Notes: generated from the letters alone by a model not told the origin. A stretch of DNA of 64,000 nt from CAYJAZ01 sp964369185 (GCA_964369185.1 CAYJEN010000002.1:1-64000); one strand, 5' to 3'; counted from the first letter of the stretch, positions 16,407-25,359 are shown. Translations and numbers: made by a program.

Positions 16407-17477
16407 TTAATTTTCTTCTTCACTGTTTTTTTCATTAGCTTCTTTTTCTTCTTTTTTCTTTTTAGCTACAATAGCTGTAAGGATTACACTGACTTCGTAT
16501 AAAATAATCATCGGTGCAGCCATAAGTAATTGAGAAAATACATCTGGTGGAGTAAGAAGAGCCGCAACAATAAATATCACTAATATTGAATATTTACGCC
16601 ATTTCTTCATGCGTTCAGGGGTAAGAACTCCCATGCGAGCCAAGAAAAATGCAAAAAGTGGCATTTCAAAAACAAGTCCAAAAGCAATAAGGAGCTTTAG
16701 AACAAAGTTTAGGTATTCTTCTATTGAAATCATTGGTACAATTTCCGCAGTTGCAAATCCCATAAAGAATTTGAATGCGATTGGAAGCACCAAAATATAA
16801 CAAAATGCAACACCCGCTAAGAAGAAAAATGCTGATGTAAATGAGAGTGGCAGTAAAACTTTTTTCTCTTCTTTATATAGTCCCGGAGCGATAAAAGCCC
16901 AAATTTGATAAAAACTATATGGGCACGATAGTAAAAATGAAAGTACTAACGATATTTTTAAATATACGAAAAATGCGCCCGGAGGTGATGTATAAATAAG
17001 TGTAGAACCTTCCGGCATGTTTTCAGTAAGTGGAATTGCTAAGTAAGTATAGGCTAATTCAGCGAAATTATAGCAAGCGAAGAAGCCAACAAATATAACA
17101 ATAACAATACGTGTAAGTCTATGACGGAGTTCTTTAAGGTGATCGAGAAGAGTCATTGGTTTTTCTTCTTCCTCTTCAGCTTCTTCTTCCGAGTCATTTA
17201 CTTTAGCTTCTTGATTTGCAACACTATTTTCTTGCGCACTAGGAAGATTTTCTTCTGCAGGAGAAGTTGTGATTGGTGGCGAATTTTTATCATCGCCTTC
17301 ACTATCTTCTTTTACTCTTGAAGATGTTTCAGACTGTTCAACTTTATCTGCTTGACTTGATGAATCTGACTGTTCAGTAGGCACTGCATTAGACGTAAGT
17401 TCAGACTCGTTTGTGTTAGAATCTTTTTTTGCGTTTGCCTCTTCCGACATTGAAGCAAGTAGTTCTTTTTCAGTCAT
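16407..17477 (-). CDS. tatC: Sec-independent translocase TatC with acidic N-terminal extension
   Basis: The core (about residues 108-345) is a six-helix TatC, which recognises twin-arginine signals of folded proteins. It begins at the signature LLDHLKELRHRL and includes YQIWAFIAPGLY. In front stands an unusual tail of about 105 residues that is rich in Ser, Glu, Asp, Asn and Gln with a poly-Glu run. The family normally starts almost at the DHL motif. A lysine/glutamate-rich tail ends the protein. It starts two bases after the tatB stop. No TatA appears in the window. Confidence 0.92.
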   Translation of the reverse strand: MTEKELLASMSEEANAKKDSNTNESELTSNAVPTEQSDSSSQADKVEQSETSSRVKEDSEGDDKNSPPITTSPAEENLPSAQENSVANQEAKVNDSEEEAEEEEEKPMTLLDHLKELRHRLTRIVIVIFVGFFACYNFAELAYTYLAIPLTENMPEGSTLIYTSPPGAFFVYLKISLVLSFLLSCPYSFYQIWAFIAPGLYKEEKKVLLPLSFTSAFFFLAGVAFCYILVLPIAFKFFMGFATAEIVPMISIEEYLNFVLKLLIAFGLVFEMPLFAFFLARMGVLTPERMKKWRKYSILVIFIVAALLTPPDVFSQLLMAAPMIILYEVSVILTAIVAKKKKEEKEANEKNSEEEN

Positions 17478-17479
17478 AA

Positions 17480-17758
17480 CTATGCAGCATCCTTATCTTT
17501 TGACTGAGCTTTTTCAGCTGATTGTTTTTCTTCTTTATCTTTTCCGAAGAGTTCTTTTTCAGCTTCTTTTTTTCTTTGTTCGTGTTCATCAAGAGCTATT
17601 TCAGTGTTTAGAGTACGCTGAAAATCTGTTGATACACGACGGAATTCGCCCATTGCCTTGCCAACTGTACGTGCAATTTTTGGTAGGCTTTCAGGGCCTA
17701 TCACAATTAATGCCACGAGAAGTATTATAAGAATTTCTGTTGTTCCAATTCCGAACAT
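17480..17758 (-). CDS. tatB: Sec-independent translocase TatB
   Basis: A 92-residue single-span protein: short N-terminus (MFGIGTTE), membrane helix, the hinge GPESLPK, then an amphipathic helix and a charged tail. The Glu in TTE near the N-terminus and the helix spacing fit TatB more than TatA. The second ATG is chosen because the first (17770) is part of the GGAGG ribosome-binding sequence. tatC follows two bases later. A single TatA/B-like protein may serve both roles, but that cannot be judged here. Confidence 0.85.
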   Translation of the reverse strand: MFGIGTTEILIILLVALIVIGPESLPKIARTVGKAMGEFRRVSTDFQRTLNTEIALDEHEQRKKEAEKELFGKDKEEKQSAEKAQSKDKDAA

Positions 17759-17920
17759 CTGTCCCTCCATCTAGTAGCAATTTTGTATCTTATATTCATC
17801 ATATGGTCAAGTGAGAAAAAAATGACTTTTTTCTTATTATGTTAGATGGTGATTCTAAAAATATTTTAAAGCATAAAGTTGTGGGAAAGAAATATTGAAA
17901 TAGTATTATTTATAAAATTT

Positions 17921-18086
17921 TAGATAGTGTCGTCAAATTCATTCTTTTGCGTTTTTGACATTTTATAGTCTGCCCAAAAGATGATTTTTTACTCGGTTTA
18001 TGTATGTTTTTTATACACTGCACCTTATAAAAAATCCCTTTTAGTTGAAAATTCCACAAAATTTTTGAACTTGACGACACTATCTA
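17921..18086 (+). mobile_element. MITE-like element, copy 2 (166 bp, variant ends)
   Basis: The interior matches the two other elements (ATTCTTTTGCGTTTTT, AAGATGATTTTTTACT, TTGAAAATTCCACAAAAT). The 16-base terminal inverted repeats TAGATAGTGTCGTCAA and TTGACGACACTATCTA are perfect and differ from the GGTGTGTTTCTAAATTC ends of the other copies. CTAG overlaps the right end. It fills most of the 17759-18125 gap between the 3' end of the SDR gene and tatB, so it may act as terminator for the former and alter the leader of tatBC. Confidence 0.75.
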
Positions 18087-18125
18087 GAATGAACAATTTC
18101 AATAAAATATTTCCGTGTGTTATAT

Positions 18126-18854
18126 CTATCCTTTATAGATTGTCAATGGAGCAGAAGATTGTGATGTAGGCATAACTTCAACCCTATTGATGTTCACATG
18201 CTGAGGAAGGGTTGCAACCCATCTTACGCATTCAGCAATGTCTTGTGGAGTGAGAGGATTTGTGTTTTCATAGAGAGATTTAGCTTTATCGCAGTCGCCT
18301 TTGAAACGTACCTCTGAAAATTCAGATTCAGCAAGACCCGGTTCAATATTTGTTACTCGAACATTTTTACCTGATAAATCAGTACGTAAATTAAGGCTGA
18401 ACTGTTTTACAAATGCTTTTGTTGCGCCGTAAACATTTCCGCCCGGATATGGATAAGTTCCCGCTATAGAACCAAGATTTATAATATGCCCTACGCCTCT
18501 TTTTACCATGTTTGGTAAGACTGCTCTCGTGGCATACATAGTACCTTTTATATTCGTATCTATCATTGTTTCCCAGTCATTTAGATCAACTTCGTAGGCA
18601 GGTTCAAGACCAAGAGCAAGCCCTGCATTATTGAGTAAAACATCAACTTCTAGATTTGAAAGATGTTTTTCTACATCATTATTATTTCTTATATCAAAAC
18701 AAAGTGGTGTAAAATCGTTGAGTTCTTGTTTGAGAGCTTCTAGTCTTTCAGCTCTTCTGCCGGTGCCTATAATTTTCCAACCCATTTCATTAAAAACTCT
18801 AGCAGTTGCAAGACCAAATCCGGCGGTTACTCCAGTGATAAGAATGCTTTTCAT
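18126..18854 (-). CDS. ydfG: Short-chain dehydrogenase, YdfG-like
   Basis: A 242-residue classical SDR. TGVTAGFG near the start binds NADP, NNAG is the structural motif, and GSIAG with YGATK gives the Ser-Tyr-Lys catalytic set. TGRR after the second strand fits NADP preference. The C-terminal WVATLPQHVNINRVEVMP is typical of YdfG, which oxidises L-allo-threonine, serine and 3-hydroxy acids. Substrate is inferred from family. MITE copy 2 lies directly downstream and its end palindrome could terminate transcription. Confidence 0.85.
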   Translation of the reverse strand: MKSILITGVTAGFGLATARVFNEMGWKIIGTGRRAERLEALKQELNDFTPLCFDIRNNNDVEKHLSNLEVDVLLNNAGLALGLEPAYEVDLNDWETMIDTNIKGTMYATRAVLPNMVKRGVGHIINLGSIAGTYPYPGGNVYGATKAFVKQFSLNLRTDLSGKNVRVTNIEPGLAESEFSEVRFKGDCDKAKSLYENTNPLTPQDIAECVRWVATLPQHVNINRVEVMPTSQSSAPLTIYKG

Positions 18855-18995
18855 CTATACTATCCTTTTGTGTTAAAGTTTAATGATACTATCAATGATA
18901 TTTGACTATAAATACTTATATAGGTATCTAGAATATTATGCAATAAAAAAATCTGCTTACCAACATATGTTACGTGTTCACTACGTGAATCTAAT

Positions 18996-19065
18996 TTGTC
19001 TCCGACGGGCAAGGGAACTTTTCCCACGGAAATGATTCCCTTTGCAACCCCCTTTTCCCTTGACG
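18996..19065 (-). repeat. Intergenic palindromic repeat (family 3), diverged copy
   Basis: Read on the minus strand it shares AAAAGGGG, CAAAGGGAATCATT and TTCCCTT blocks with 51937-51986. The 18855-19238 gap otherwise holds AT-rich sequence and the AGGATG ribosome-binding site of the Kef gene. The 69-residue minus-strand frame over it is not believed to be a gene. Confidence 0.45.
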
Positions 19066-19238
19066 TCAAAATAACGAATTTTCTCTAAGTTTAAAATTTA
19101 TTATGGCAAAATAAGAAAAATTCATCTTTAATAAGTTACAAATTAGATTGAGGTGCGTGTCGACATTAAGCCTTTTATTCACTATTGACTTCAAATGAGC
19201 GATAAGGTAATTATCATAAAAAAAATTTAGGATGAAAT

Positions 19239-21239
19239 ATGCAATTTCTAAATGATTTAGTTGTCGTTTTTTGTTTGTCAATAGCGGTTTTGCTTCTTTG
19301 TCATAGAATCCATATCCCTTCGATTGTTGGCTTTTTGATAACCGGCGTGTTATGTGGTCCTACAGCTTTACAATTAGTCGGCGATTTACATACAGTTGAA
19401 TTGCTTGCTGAAATTGGCGTGGTTCTTCTTTTATTTACTATTGGTATGGAAATGTCCGGTGAGGAACTTAGAAGACTGAAAAAACCAATTTCATTAGGCG
19501 GAAGTTCTCAGTTGTTTCTTACGATTGGTATGACTTTTTTCTTTGTTCTAATTTTTTCAACTAGTTATTCTCAAGCTCTTTTTCTTGGATTTTTAGTTGC
19601 TCTTTCCTCAACTGCGATTGTTCTTTCACTCCTTCAGCAAAAAGCGCAGACTGATTCCCCACAAGGTAGACTCTGCCTAGCAATTCTTATTTTCCAAGAT
19701 ATTGCAATTGTCCCTATGATGCTTGCGATTCCACTATTAGCTGGAGCAATGGAAGTAGATTCTGCAACTCTACTATTTGATATAGGGAGAGATTTTGCTA
19801 TTGTCGTAGGAATTATCCTCTTTGGAAAGTATGGCTTGCCACATCTTATGCGTGGTATAATGAGAACTAGAAGCAGAGAATTATTATTGCTTGCAACTCT
19901 TGGAATTACTTTTGCAATTGCACTTTTAACATCTTATGCCGGTCTTTCATTATCACTTGGCGCATTTTTAGCAGGTGTTTTATTGGCTGAGTCAGAATAT
20001 TCTCTTTCTGTGCTTGAAAATGTACTACCATTTAAAGATGTTTTTACATCGGTGTTCTTTATATCAGTAGGTATGCTTTTAGATGTACCTTACTTCTTCT
20101 TACATATTCATACTATATTAATGATAGCAGCTTGCTTAATAGTGATAAAAGTTCTGGCGACGTATCCGGCAGTAAGAGTTCTAGGATATTCACCAAAAAC
20201 TGCTGTACTTGTTGCACTTTCTCTTGCTCAAATAGGTGAGTTTTCATTCATTCTTGCTCGTACAGGAATGGAGAATAATCTTATGGGAGATGCTGAATAT
20301 CAGCTATTTCTTGCAGCAAGTATTCTAACTATGACGCTTACTCCTGTATTTATGGCTCTTGCACCTAAAGTAGCGGACTTCATAACAAATAAATTTTATG
20401 CTCATAAAGAAATTCAATCTGATGATGAAGAAGATTATAAAGAACATTTGAGCGAGCATTTATTGATTATTGGTTTTGGTATTGGTGGAAAAAACCTTGC
20501 GAGAGTTGCAAAAGAATCAGGCATAAGTTATTCAATTCTTGAAGCAAATCCTGATACTGTTGCAAAATATCGTTCTACGGAACCAATTCATCATGGTGAT
20601 GCAAGTTTGCCTCTTATTCTTCAACATGCAGGTATTGAAAAGGCAAGAGCTTTAGCTATTCTTACACCTGACCCAGCGGCAACTCGTGCAATTATCGCAA
20701 CTGCTCGTAAATTAAATCCATCATTGTTTATTGTTGCAAGAACTAGATTCTTGACTGAAACAGATGTTCTGCATAATCTTGGAGCAAACAGAGTTATTGC
20801 GGAAGAATTTGAAGCATCAATAGGTGTATTTGCTTATATTTTAGACTATTATCTTCTTCCACAGCAAAAGACACAGGAACTTATCTTCAAAATCAGAAAC
20901 GATAACTACGCAAGCTTTCAAACTGAAGATTCTGTATCATCTCTTAAAGGTTTAGCAAGCGAATTTTCTGATTTATCAATTGCAAGTTATATCGTAGAAG
21001 AAGATTCTTTAGTTGCTTATAAGACTCTGCAAGAATTAGCGCTACCAAAAAATAATAATATAAGCGTATTAGCGATTGAAAGAAAGAATAATGTGATAAA
21101 ATCACTACTTGCTGATACGATGCTTGAGGTTGATGATAAGGTTTATATCTTTGCAAATCGTGAAAGCCTCGTATGTGCACAAAAGCTATTTGAGAAGCCA
21201 GTTTCAAATGAAATCACAGATGAAACTCTTCAAGCATAA
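19239..21239 (+). CDS. Kef/YbaL-type monovalent cation:proton antiporter
   Basis: A 666-residue CPA2 transporter. The first about 385 residues form roughly 12 membrane helices, with GVVLLLFTIGMEM and the FSFILARTG segment characteristic of the family. From residue 405 a TrkA-N (RCK) domain begins with GFGIGGKNLAR, and a TrkA-C-like domain (about 575-660, ending DDKVYIFAN) follows. Such proteins exchange K+ or Na+ for H+ under nucleotide or glutathione-type control. AGGATG lies seven bases before the start. It appears monocistronic, with its own promoter and terminator. Confidence 0.88.
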   Translation: MQFLNDLVVVFCLSIAVLLLCHRIHIPSIVGFLITGVLCGPTALQLVGDLHTVELLAEIGVVLLLFTIGMEMSGEELRRLKKPISLGGSSQLFLTIGMTFFFVLIFSTSYSQALFLGFLVALSSTAIVLSLLQQKAQTDSPQGRLCLAILIFQDIAIVPMMLAIPLLAGAMEVDSATLLFDIGRDFAIVVGIILFGKYGLPHLMRGIMRTRSRELLLLATLGITFAIALLTSYAGLSLSLGAFLAGVLLAESEYSLSVLENVLPFKDVFTSVFFISVGMLLDVPYFFLHIHTILMIAACLIVIKVLATYPAVRVLGYSPKTAVLVALSLAQIGEFSFILARTGMENNLMGDAEYQLFLAASILTMTLTPVFMALAPKVADFITNKFYAHKEIQSDDEEDYKEHLSEHLLIIGFGIGGKNLARVAKESGISYSILEANPDTVAKYRSTEPIHHGDASLPLILQHAGIEKARALAILTPDPAATRAIIATARKLNPSLFIVARTRFLTETDVLHNLGANRVIAEEFEASIGVFAYILDYYLLPQQKTQELIFKIRNDNYASFQTEDSVSSLKGLASEFSDLSIASYIVEEDSLVAYKTLQELALPKNNNISVLAIERKNNVIKSLLADTMLEVDDKVYIFANRESLVCAQKLFEKPVSNEITDETLQA

Positions 21240-21280
21240 ATGAATAGTATAATATAAACTATAAATATCTTAATAAAAAA

Positions 21281-21319
21281 ATCCCCCTTTATTATGTATG
21301 TAACAAAATAGAGGGGGAT
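21281..21319. terminator. Terminator between the Kef gene and the motility operon
   Basis: Thirteen-base arms (ATCCCCCTTTATT and AATAGAGGGGGAT, one mismatch), followed by ATATTTTTAT on the plus strand and preceded by an A-run. It can serve both convergent units. Confidence 0.8.
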
Positions 21320-21346
21320 ATTTTTATAATTTTATGAAGCTTTCTT

Positions 21347-21371
21347 CCTTTGGTCGCCGAAGGCAAAAAAA
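21347..21371. repeat. Intergenic palindromic repeat (family 3), short copy
   Basis: CCTTTGGTCGCCGAAGGC followed by an A-run matches 51961-51986 at all but one or two positions. On the minus strand it is a CCTTCGG/CCAAAGG hairpin, but its U-run leads the stem instead of following it. It lies nine bases after the stop of the small coiled-coil gene. Confidence 0.5.
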
Positions 21372-21380
21372 AGAAAAAAA

Positions 21381-21785
21381 TTACTTCTTTAAAATAAGTT
21401 CGATTTCATCTTTTGAAAGACCTGTTTTCACAGCTATTTCGTCGTTTGTAAGACCTTTCTTCTGTGCATTTTGAATAACTTCTCTAAGAAATTGCGGCGA
21501 ATGTGAAATACCTTCTGCTTGTGTAAGAAGTTTTTGCATTGTTTGAATACGATCTTCTAAATGCGGAATAAGCTTTGTAAGCTGTTCTTGACGCTGGGCA
21601 AAACTTGCAACAAGCTCTTGTTCAAGTGTAGCATTGCGATAAACTCTTTCAAGAAGTTGTTCTTGATTGGCTTGGAGTTTCGCAACAACTGATTCTGATC
21701 TTTTTAATCTAACAAAGAAAGTGAACACAAGTCCTATAAGAATGAGTTCAGCAACAGTAAGCATAATGATAAAGAAAATTGACAT
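21381..21785 (-). CDS. Small membrane-anchored coiled-coil protein of the motility operon
   Basis: A 134-residue protein with one N-terminal membrane helix (residues 3-25), a coiled-coil stretch (30-95), and a short C-terminal helix-turn-helix-like segment (DEIAVKTGLSKDEIELIL). The layout recalls DUF6115/SwrB-like proteins, but I cannot claim homology. It is the last gene of the flhF-flhG-fliA-cheY-fliL run, seven bases after its neighbour, so a motility-associated role is inferred. Confidence 0.7.
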   Translation of the reverse strand: MSIFFIIMLTVAELILIGLVFTFFVRLKRSESVVAKLQANQEQLLERVYRNATLEQELVASFAQRQEQLTKLIPHLEDRIQTMQKLLTQAEGISHSPQFLREVIQNAQKKGLTNDEIAVKTGLSKDEIELILKK

Positions 21786-21792
21786 AGATTAG

Positions 21793-22140
21793 CTAAACCT
21801 TAAGATTTAATAAGTTACCGATTAAAGGATTTGAAGAGTTTGTTTTACTTGTTTCTTCTTCTTCAAAAACTTCCTCTTCTTCTTGCTCGCCACGAGACAT
21901 AAGAGTTTGTTCTTGTTGATTTTGTTCTTCATCATCAAGTTGTGTAAGCGCTTCACTAGAGGTCATATTACCAACTGCGGATGCTTGCTTTTCAACTTCT
22001 GACAGTGCCGTCTTCTGTAAAGCCTCGTAAGAGAGTTCATCAGAAGTGCTCATTGTTCCGACTTTTTTTTGCACAGCTGCTGATTGAGCATGCGCAATAA
22101 TTCCTAGATTTAACATTCCTGTAGGGTCAACAAGGCTCAT
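21793..22140 (-). CDS. Unknown acidic protein of the motility operon
   Basis: A 115-residue soluble protein. The first 35 residues (LVDPTGMLNLGIIAHAQSAAVQ) are moderately hydrophobic, and the second half is a Glu/Gln-rich low-complexity stretch. The end (NPLIGNLLNLKV) is hydrophobic and could be a docking peptide. TAGGAG precedes the ATG. It sits nine bases after fliL. No family is recognised; context suggests a flagellar accessory factor. Confidence 0.65.
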   Translation of the reverse strand: MSLVDPTGMLNLGIIAHAQSAAVQKKVGTMSTSDELSYEALQKTALSEVEKQASAVGNMTSSEALTQLDDEEQNQQEQTLMSRGEQEEEEVFEEEETSKTNSSNPLIGNLLNLKV

Positions 22141-22149
22141 AATAAACTC

Positions 22150-22908
22150 CTAACGAATCACATAGTTATCATAGAGAATATCAGTGAGTTTTGCTTCTAA
22201 AAGTTCCATATTTACAACTTCTAGCAAATCTTTTCTAATAACAGGGAAATTTTTAAATTCTGTGAGAAACTCGTAATCCTTTGTTTGAAGGTAGTAATAG
22301 ATTGTATCACGAATCACCGGAATTTTAGATTTAATTTCCGCACTTAGTTCAGGGTTTTCTGTGCTAAGTGTAAAGGTTGATACAAGAAAATAGGTACTAC
22401 CGTCAGAATTAGTCATTTGCACCCAGAAAGGCTCAAGTTTTTCATTATAAACAGGAGGGAGTGCCGGATCTCTAAAATCGCTTTCATTGAGAGTTACAAC
22501 GAAAGGCGGAATCACAGGTTCTTCCGGTTCAGGCGGTGCTGAGAATAAAAAGAAATAGGCTGCCGCTGCAAGTGCTAGAACAAGAACAAGACCGCCGGCT
22601 ATAATAATAAGTTTTTTCTTACTTTTTTTAGGCTGTTCTTCAGTTTCAGGCTCATCACTTTTTTTATCAGGAGCTTTTTCTTCAGTTTCAGGCTCATCAT
22701 CATTAAGAAAAGGAGCATCCTCTATATCAAGTTGAACTTTCTCATCAGCTTTTGCTACAAAAGCTGCTTCTGACTCCGCGTCTACATCAGACATGTCTCC
22801 AGAATCATCAGAATCCATACTGTTGAGCATAGCTTCAAGATCTGTATCTTCATCCATTGAAGTGACGATTTCGCGTTCCGATTGAGTTTGATCTTTTACT
22901 TGAGACAA
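22150..22908 (-). CDS. fliL: Flagellar basal-body protein FliL with long acidic N-terminus
   Basis: A 252-residue single-span protein. Residues 1-95 form an acidic cytoplasmic tail, longer than usual for FliL, with a repeated EPETEE block encoded by a 20-base direct repeat (22636-22655 and 22679-22698). The membrane helix is at about 99-121, and a periplasmic FliL domain follows to the end. FliL associates with the stator around the motor. The start is a TTG supported by GGAG six bases upstream; there is no nearby ATG. Confidence 0.85.
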   Translation of the reverse strand: MSQVKDQTQSEREIVTSMDEDTDLEAMLNSMDSDDSGDMSDVDAESEAAFVAKADEKVQLDIEDAPFLNDDEPETEEKAPDKKSDEPETEEQPKKSKKKLIIIAGGLVLVLALAAAAYFFLFSAPPEPEEPVIPPFVVTLNESDFRDPALPPVYNEKLEPFWVQMTNSDGSTYFLVSTFTLSTENPELSAEIKSKIPVIRDTIYYYLQTKDYEFLTEFKNFPVIRKDLLEVVNMELLEAKLTDILYDNYVIR

Positions 22909-22944
22909 AGGATACTCCGTAACAATTATAATTTTGCTTTAAAA

Positions 22945-23325
22945 TTATGGGAAGATTTTATCAATTTTTTGTTTTAGCGTTTCAGCTGTGAAAGGCTTAA
23001 CAATGTAGTTTGATACTTTTGCTTGAACAGCCTCAATGATGTTTTCTTGTTGAGCTTCAGCGGTTACCATAAGAAAAGGTGTGTTACCATATTCTTCTGA
23101 TTCACGAACTTTACGAAGCAATTCGATACCTGTCATATTAGGCATGTTCCAGTCAGAGACGATAAAGTCAATTTTTTCTTTTGTAATGATTTCCCAAGCG
23201 TTTACACCGTCATCAGCTTCAACCATATTTTGGAAACCTAGTTGGCGTAATATGTTTTTAACAATACGGCGCATTGTTGAAAAATCATCAACTACTAAAA
23301 CTCTCATGTTAGGATCAAATGGCAT
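22945..23325 (-). CDS. cheY: Chemotaxis response regulator CheY
   Basis: A 126-residue single receiver domain. The acidic pocket (VVDD), the phosphorylated Asp in VSDWNMP, the conserved Thr in VTAE and the Lys in VKPF are all present. Phospho-CheY binds the flagellar switch. The second ATG is used because the first (23337) forms the GGAG ribosome-binding sequence. It lies between fliA and fliL, and a short CheZ-like protein is encoded at 61338-61778. Confidence 0.93.
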   Translation of the reverse strand: MPFDPNMRVLVVDDFSTMRRIVKNILRQLGFQNMVEADDGVNAWEIITKEKIDFIVSDWNMPNMTGIELLRKVRESEEYGNTPFLMVTAEAQQENIIEAVQAKVSNYIVKPFTAETLKQKIDKIFP

Positions 23326-23376
23326 ACAATTCTCCATAAAATTAAATTATAAACAAATTCTCAAAAGATATCAAGC

Positions 23377-24486
23377 TTATAAAGAATCTTGAAACCTTTC
23401 ATTAAATATACGTCGAAGTCGAGTAATTGCTTGGGTATGCAATTGGGACACTCTTCCTTCAGTTATATCCATAACTTCAGCTGCCTCGCGCATATTCAGT
23501 TCATCATTGTAATAAAGTGATAATACCAATTTTTCGCGCGGTGTCAATAAATCAATCACACTTGCAACCTTATTAATTAGTTCTTGATGTGCAGTGCTTT
23601 GAAAAGGGTTTTCTTCAATACTATTGCTTGAATCGCCTGCAACGCAGTCTTGAATTGCATCGAGAGATATACAAAGCTGATTTTGTAGTGCTTCTAAGCC
23701 AATATTCACTTCCTTTTCAGTTAGTCCTGTAAAGGTTGCGATTTCTTGTGAAGTAGGCGAACGCCCCATTTCATGTTCAAGGTTCCACACAGCCTGATTA
23801 ATTTCGCGTACTCTGGAACGTAATGATCTTGGGAACCAGTCCATCTTACGCAGTTCATCAATCATAGTACCGCGTATACGGCTTTCAGCATAACTATCAA
23901 ATTTAATAGCAAGCTGCGGTTTGAATTTACTTAAAGCTTTTAATAGTCCAATAGTACCCGAGCTTATAAGTTCATTTAGTTCTATATGTTTTGGAAGTTT
24001 TGATTTCATACGTAAAGCAATAAAGCGAATTTTTGGTGCATAATGCCTTACAATATTTTCTTTTCCTTTTTTATCAAACTCTTCCCATATATAAAGACCG
24101 AGTTCAAATTGTTCCCAAGCCTCATAGTCTTCAATTTTCTTTGATGGATCATAAGAGGCATGAGTTGAGTTCTCTAATTTTAGAGAAATAGATTCGGTTG
24201 GTTGAAGATGGTTTTCTTTTTGAGAAAAATCGTATTTATCTTCAGATAGATTTTCTTCGAGGTTTTCATCAAAGTTTTGATCATCCTCAAAAATATCTAC
24301 TTCAAAGATTTCATCATCTGCATCGAAGTCGTCAGAATCGAAAGTATCAAATTCTTCATCATTTTCAGGATTTAATTCATCAGAATTAAATCCGTCAATG
24401 TCAAGAAGTTGAGACTCTTGATTAAGAGGATACATACCTTTACTTGTAAGTAATGATGTAGATGTTTCTTTCTTTAAGATATTCAT
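23377..24486 (-). CDS. fliA: Flagellar sigma factor FliA (sigma-28) with acidic N-terminal extension
   Basis: A 369-residue sigma factor; the family is usually about 240-260. The conserved part starts near residue 135. ELISSGTIGLLKAL and FDSYAESRIRGTMIDELR form region 2, a region 3 helix set follows, and LTPREKLVLSLYY with the VSQLHTQAI recognition helix forms region 4. The first about 115 residues are Asp/Glu-rich and look disordered. FliA transcribes late flagellar and chemotaxis genes; a matching promoter stands before the chemoreceptor at 45849. The ATG at 24486 is preferred over a TTG three codons earlier. Confidence 0.9.
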   Translation of the reverse strand: MNILKKETSTSLLTSKGMYPLNQESQLLDIDGFNSDELNPENDEEFDTFDSDDFDADDEIFEVDIFEDDQNFDENLEENLSEDKYDFSQKENHLQPTESISLKLENSTHASYDPSKKIEDYEAWEQFELGLYIWEEFDKKGKENIVRHYAPKIRFIALRMKSKLPKHIELNELISSGTIGLLKALSKFKPQLAIKFDSYAESRIRGTMIDELRKMDWFPRSLRSRVREINQAVWNLEHEMGRSPTSQEIATFTGLTEKEVNIGLEALQNQLCISLDAIQDCVAGDSSNSIEENPFQSTAHQELINKVASVIDLLTPREKLVLSLYYNDELNMREAAEVMDITEGRVSQLHTQAITRLRRIFNERFQDSL

Positions 24487-24507
24487 TACAACCAACTTTG
24501 TTAGAAT

Positions 24508-25320
24508 TTATTCTTGAAAGAGTAATTTTTTCCAGAAAAATTTAATATTTCCGTCTACTTGTTTTGGAGTATCAAGCTGAACGATGTTATTAACTACTTT
24601 ATGTAAAGCTTGAGTAGCAGGTGCAGCAGGATGAGTTAGTGAAAATGGTTTTTGCATGATTACAGATTTTCTTACAGCGCCGTCTTTAGGAACAAAGCCG
24701 ATATAATCGAGCGATATATTATCTAAAAAGCGGTCACAGGCAGCAGAAAGTCTAGCAAAAACGTCGGTAGCTTGTTTTGCGCTATCAGCCATGTTCACAA
24801 CAATTCTGAATTGGTTTACAGCATATTTTGTGCTAAGAACTTTTACAAGAGCATAAGCATCGGTAAGCGAGGTTGGTTCGGGGGTTAGAACCACCAAACG
24901 TTCTTGCGCTGCAATATTGAAATATATAACATTATCGTGTATACCGGCACCGGTATCTGCGATAAGGTAATCAATATTTTCTTCAAGGCTATCTAGGCTA
25001 TCGAGTAGGGTCATTTTTTGCCCTGAGTTCAGGGTAAGCATTTCACTGACGCCGGATGATGCCGGTAAGATAGAGAAACCGTAAGGGGTTTGAAAGATTA
25101 CATCTTTTAAAGCGGCTCCTTCATTGAAGATGTTGAAAATGTTTTTTGGCGGAGTCATACCCAATAAAACATCGACATTTGCCAATCCTAAGTCTGCGTC
25201 GAGCAGTAAAACCTTCTTACCCATTTGTCCGAGCAAGCAAGCGATATTAACAGAAAGATTTGTCTTTCCTACGCCACCTTTACCGGATGTGATACTAAGA
25301 ACTGTTGGGCTTATACTCAT
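24508..25320 (-). CDS. flhG: Flagellar number regulator FlhG (MinD-like ATPase)
   Basis: A 270-residue deviant-Walker ATPase. The P-loop GKGGVGKTN is at residues 13-21, the switch DADLGLANVD follows, and ADTGAG is the second switch. A basic, aromatic C-terminus (NIKFFWKKLLFQE) may be a membrane-targeting helix. FlhG counteracts FlhF to set flagellar number. It lies between flhF (39 bases upstream) and fliA, the classic order for polar flagellates. Confidence 0.92.
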   Translation of the reverse strand: MSISPTVLSITSGKGGVGKTNLSVNIACLLGQMGKKVLLLDADLGLANVDVLLGMTPPKNIFNIFNEGAALKDVIFQTPYGFSILPASSGVSEMLTLNSGQKMTLLDSLDSLEENIDYLIADTGAGIHDNVIYFNIAAQERLVVLTPEPTSLTDAYALVKVLSTKYAVNQFRIVVNMADSAKQATDVFARLSAACDRFLDNISLDYIGFVPKDGAVRKSVIMQKPFSLTHPAAPATQALHKVVNNIVQLDTPKQVDGNIKFFWKKLLFQE

Positions 25321-25359
25321 TGTGTAAACTCCGTGTGTATATCGATTATTGATTAAAAT

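Noticed and set aside
16407..17477. TatC extension as a separate upstream gene
   Set aside because: There is no stop between the acidic tail and the TatC core, and the only close start follows tatB by two bases.
17981..18169. 62-residue plus-strand frame over MITE copy 2
   Set aside because: It lies within the repeat and runs into the antisense of the SDR gene; the other copies do not keep it.
18860..19069. 69-residue minus-strand frame before the Kef gene
   Set aside because: It coincides with a palindromic repeat, has no ribosome-binding site and no recognisable protein features.
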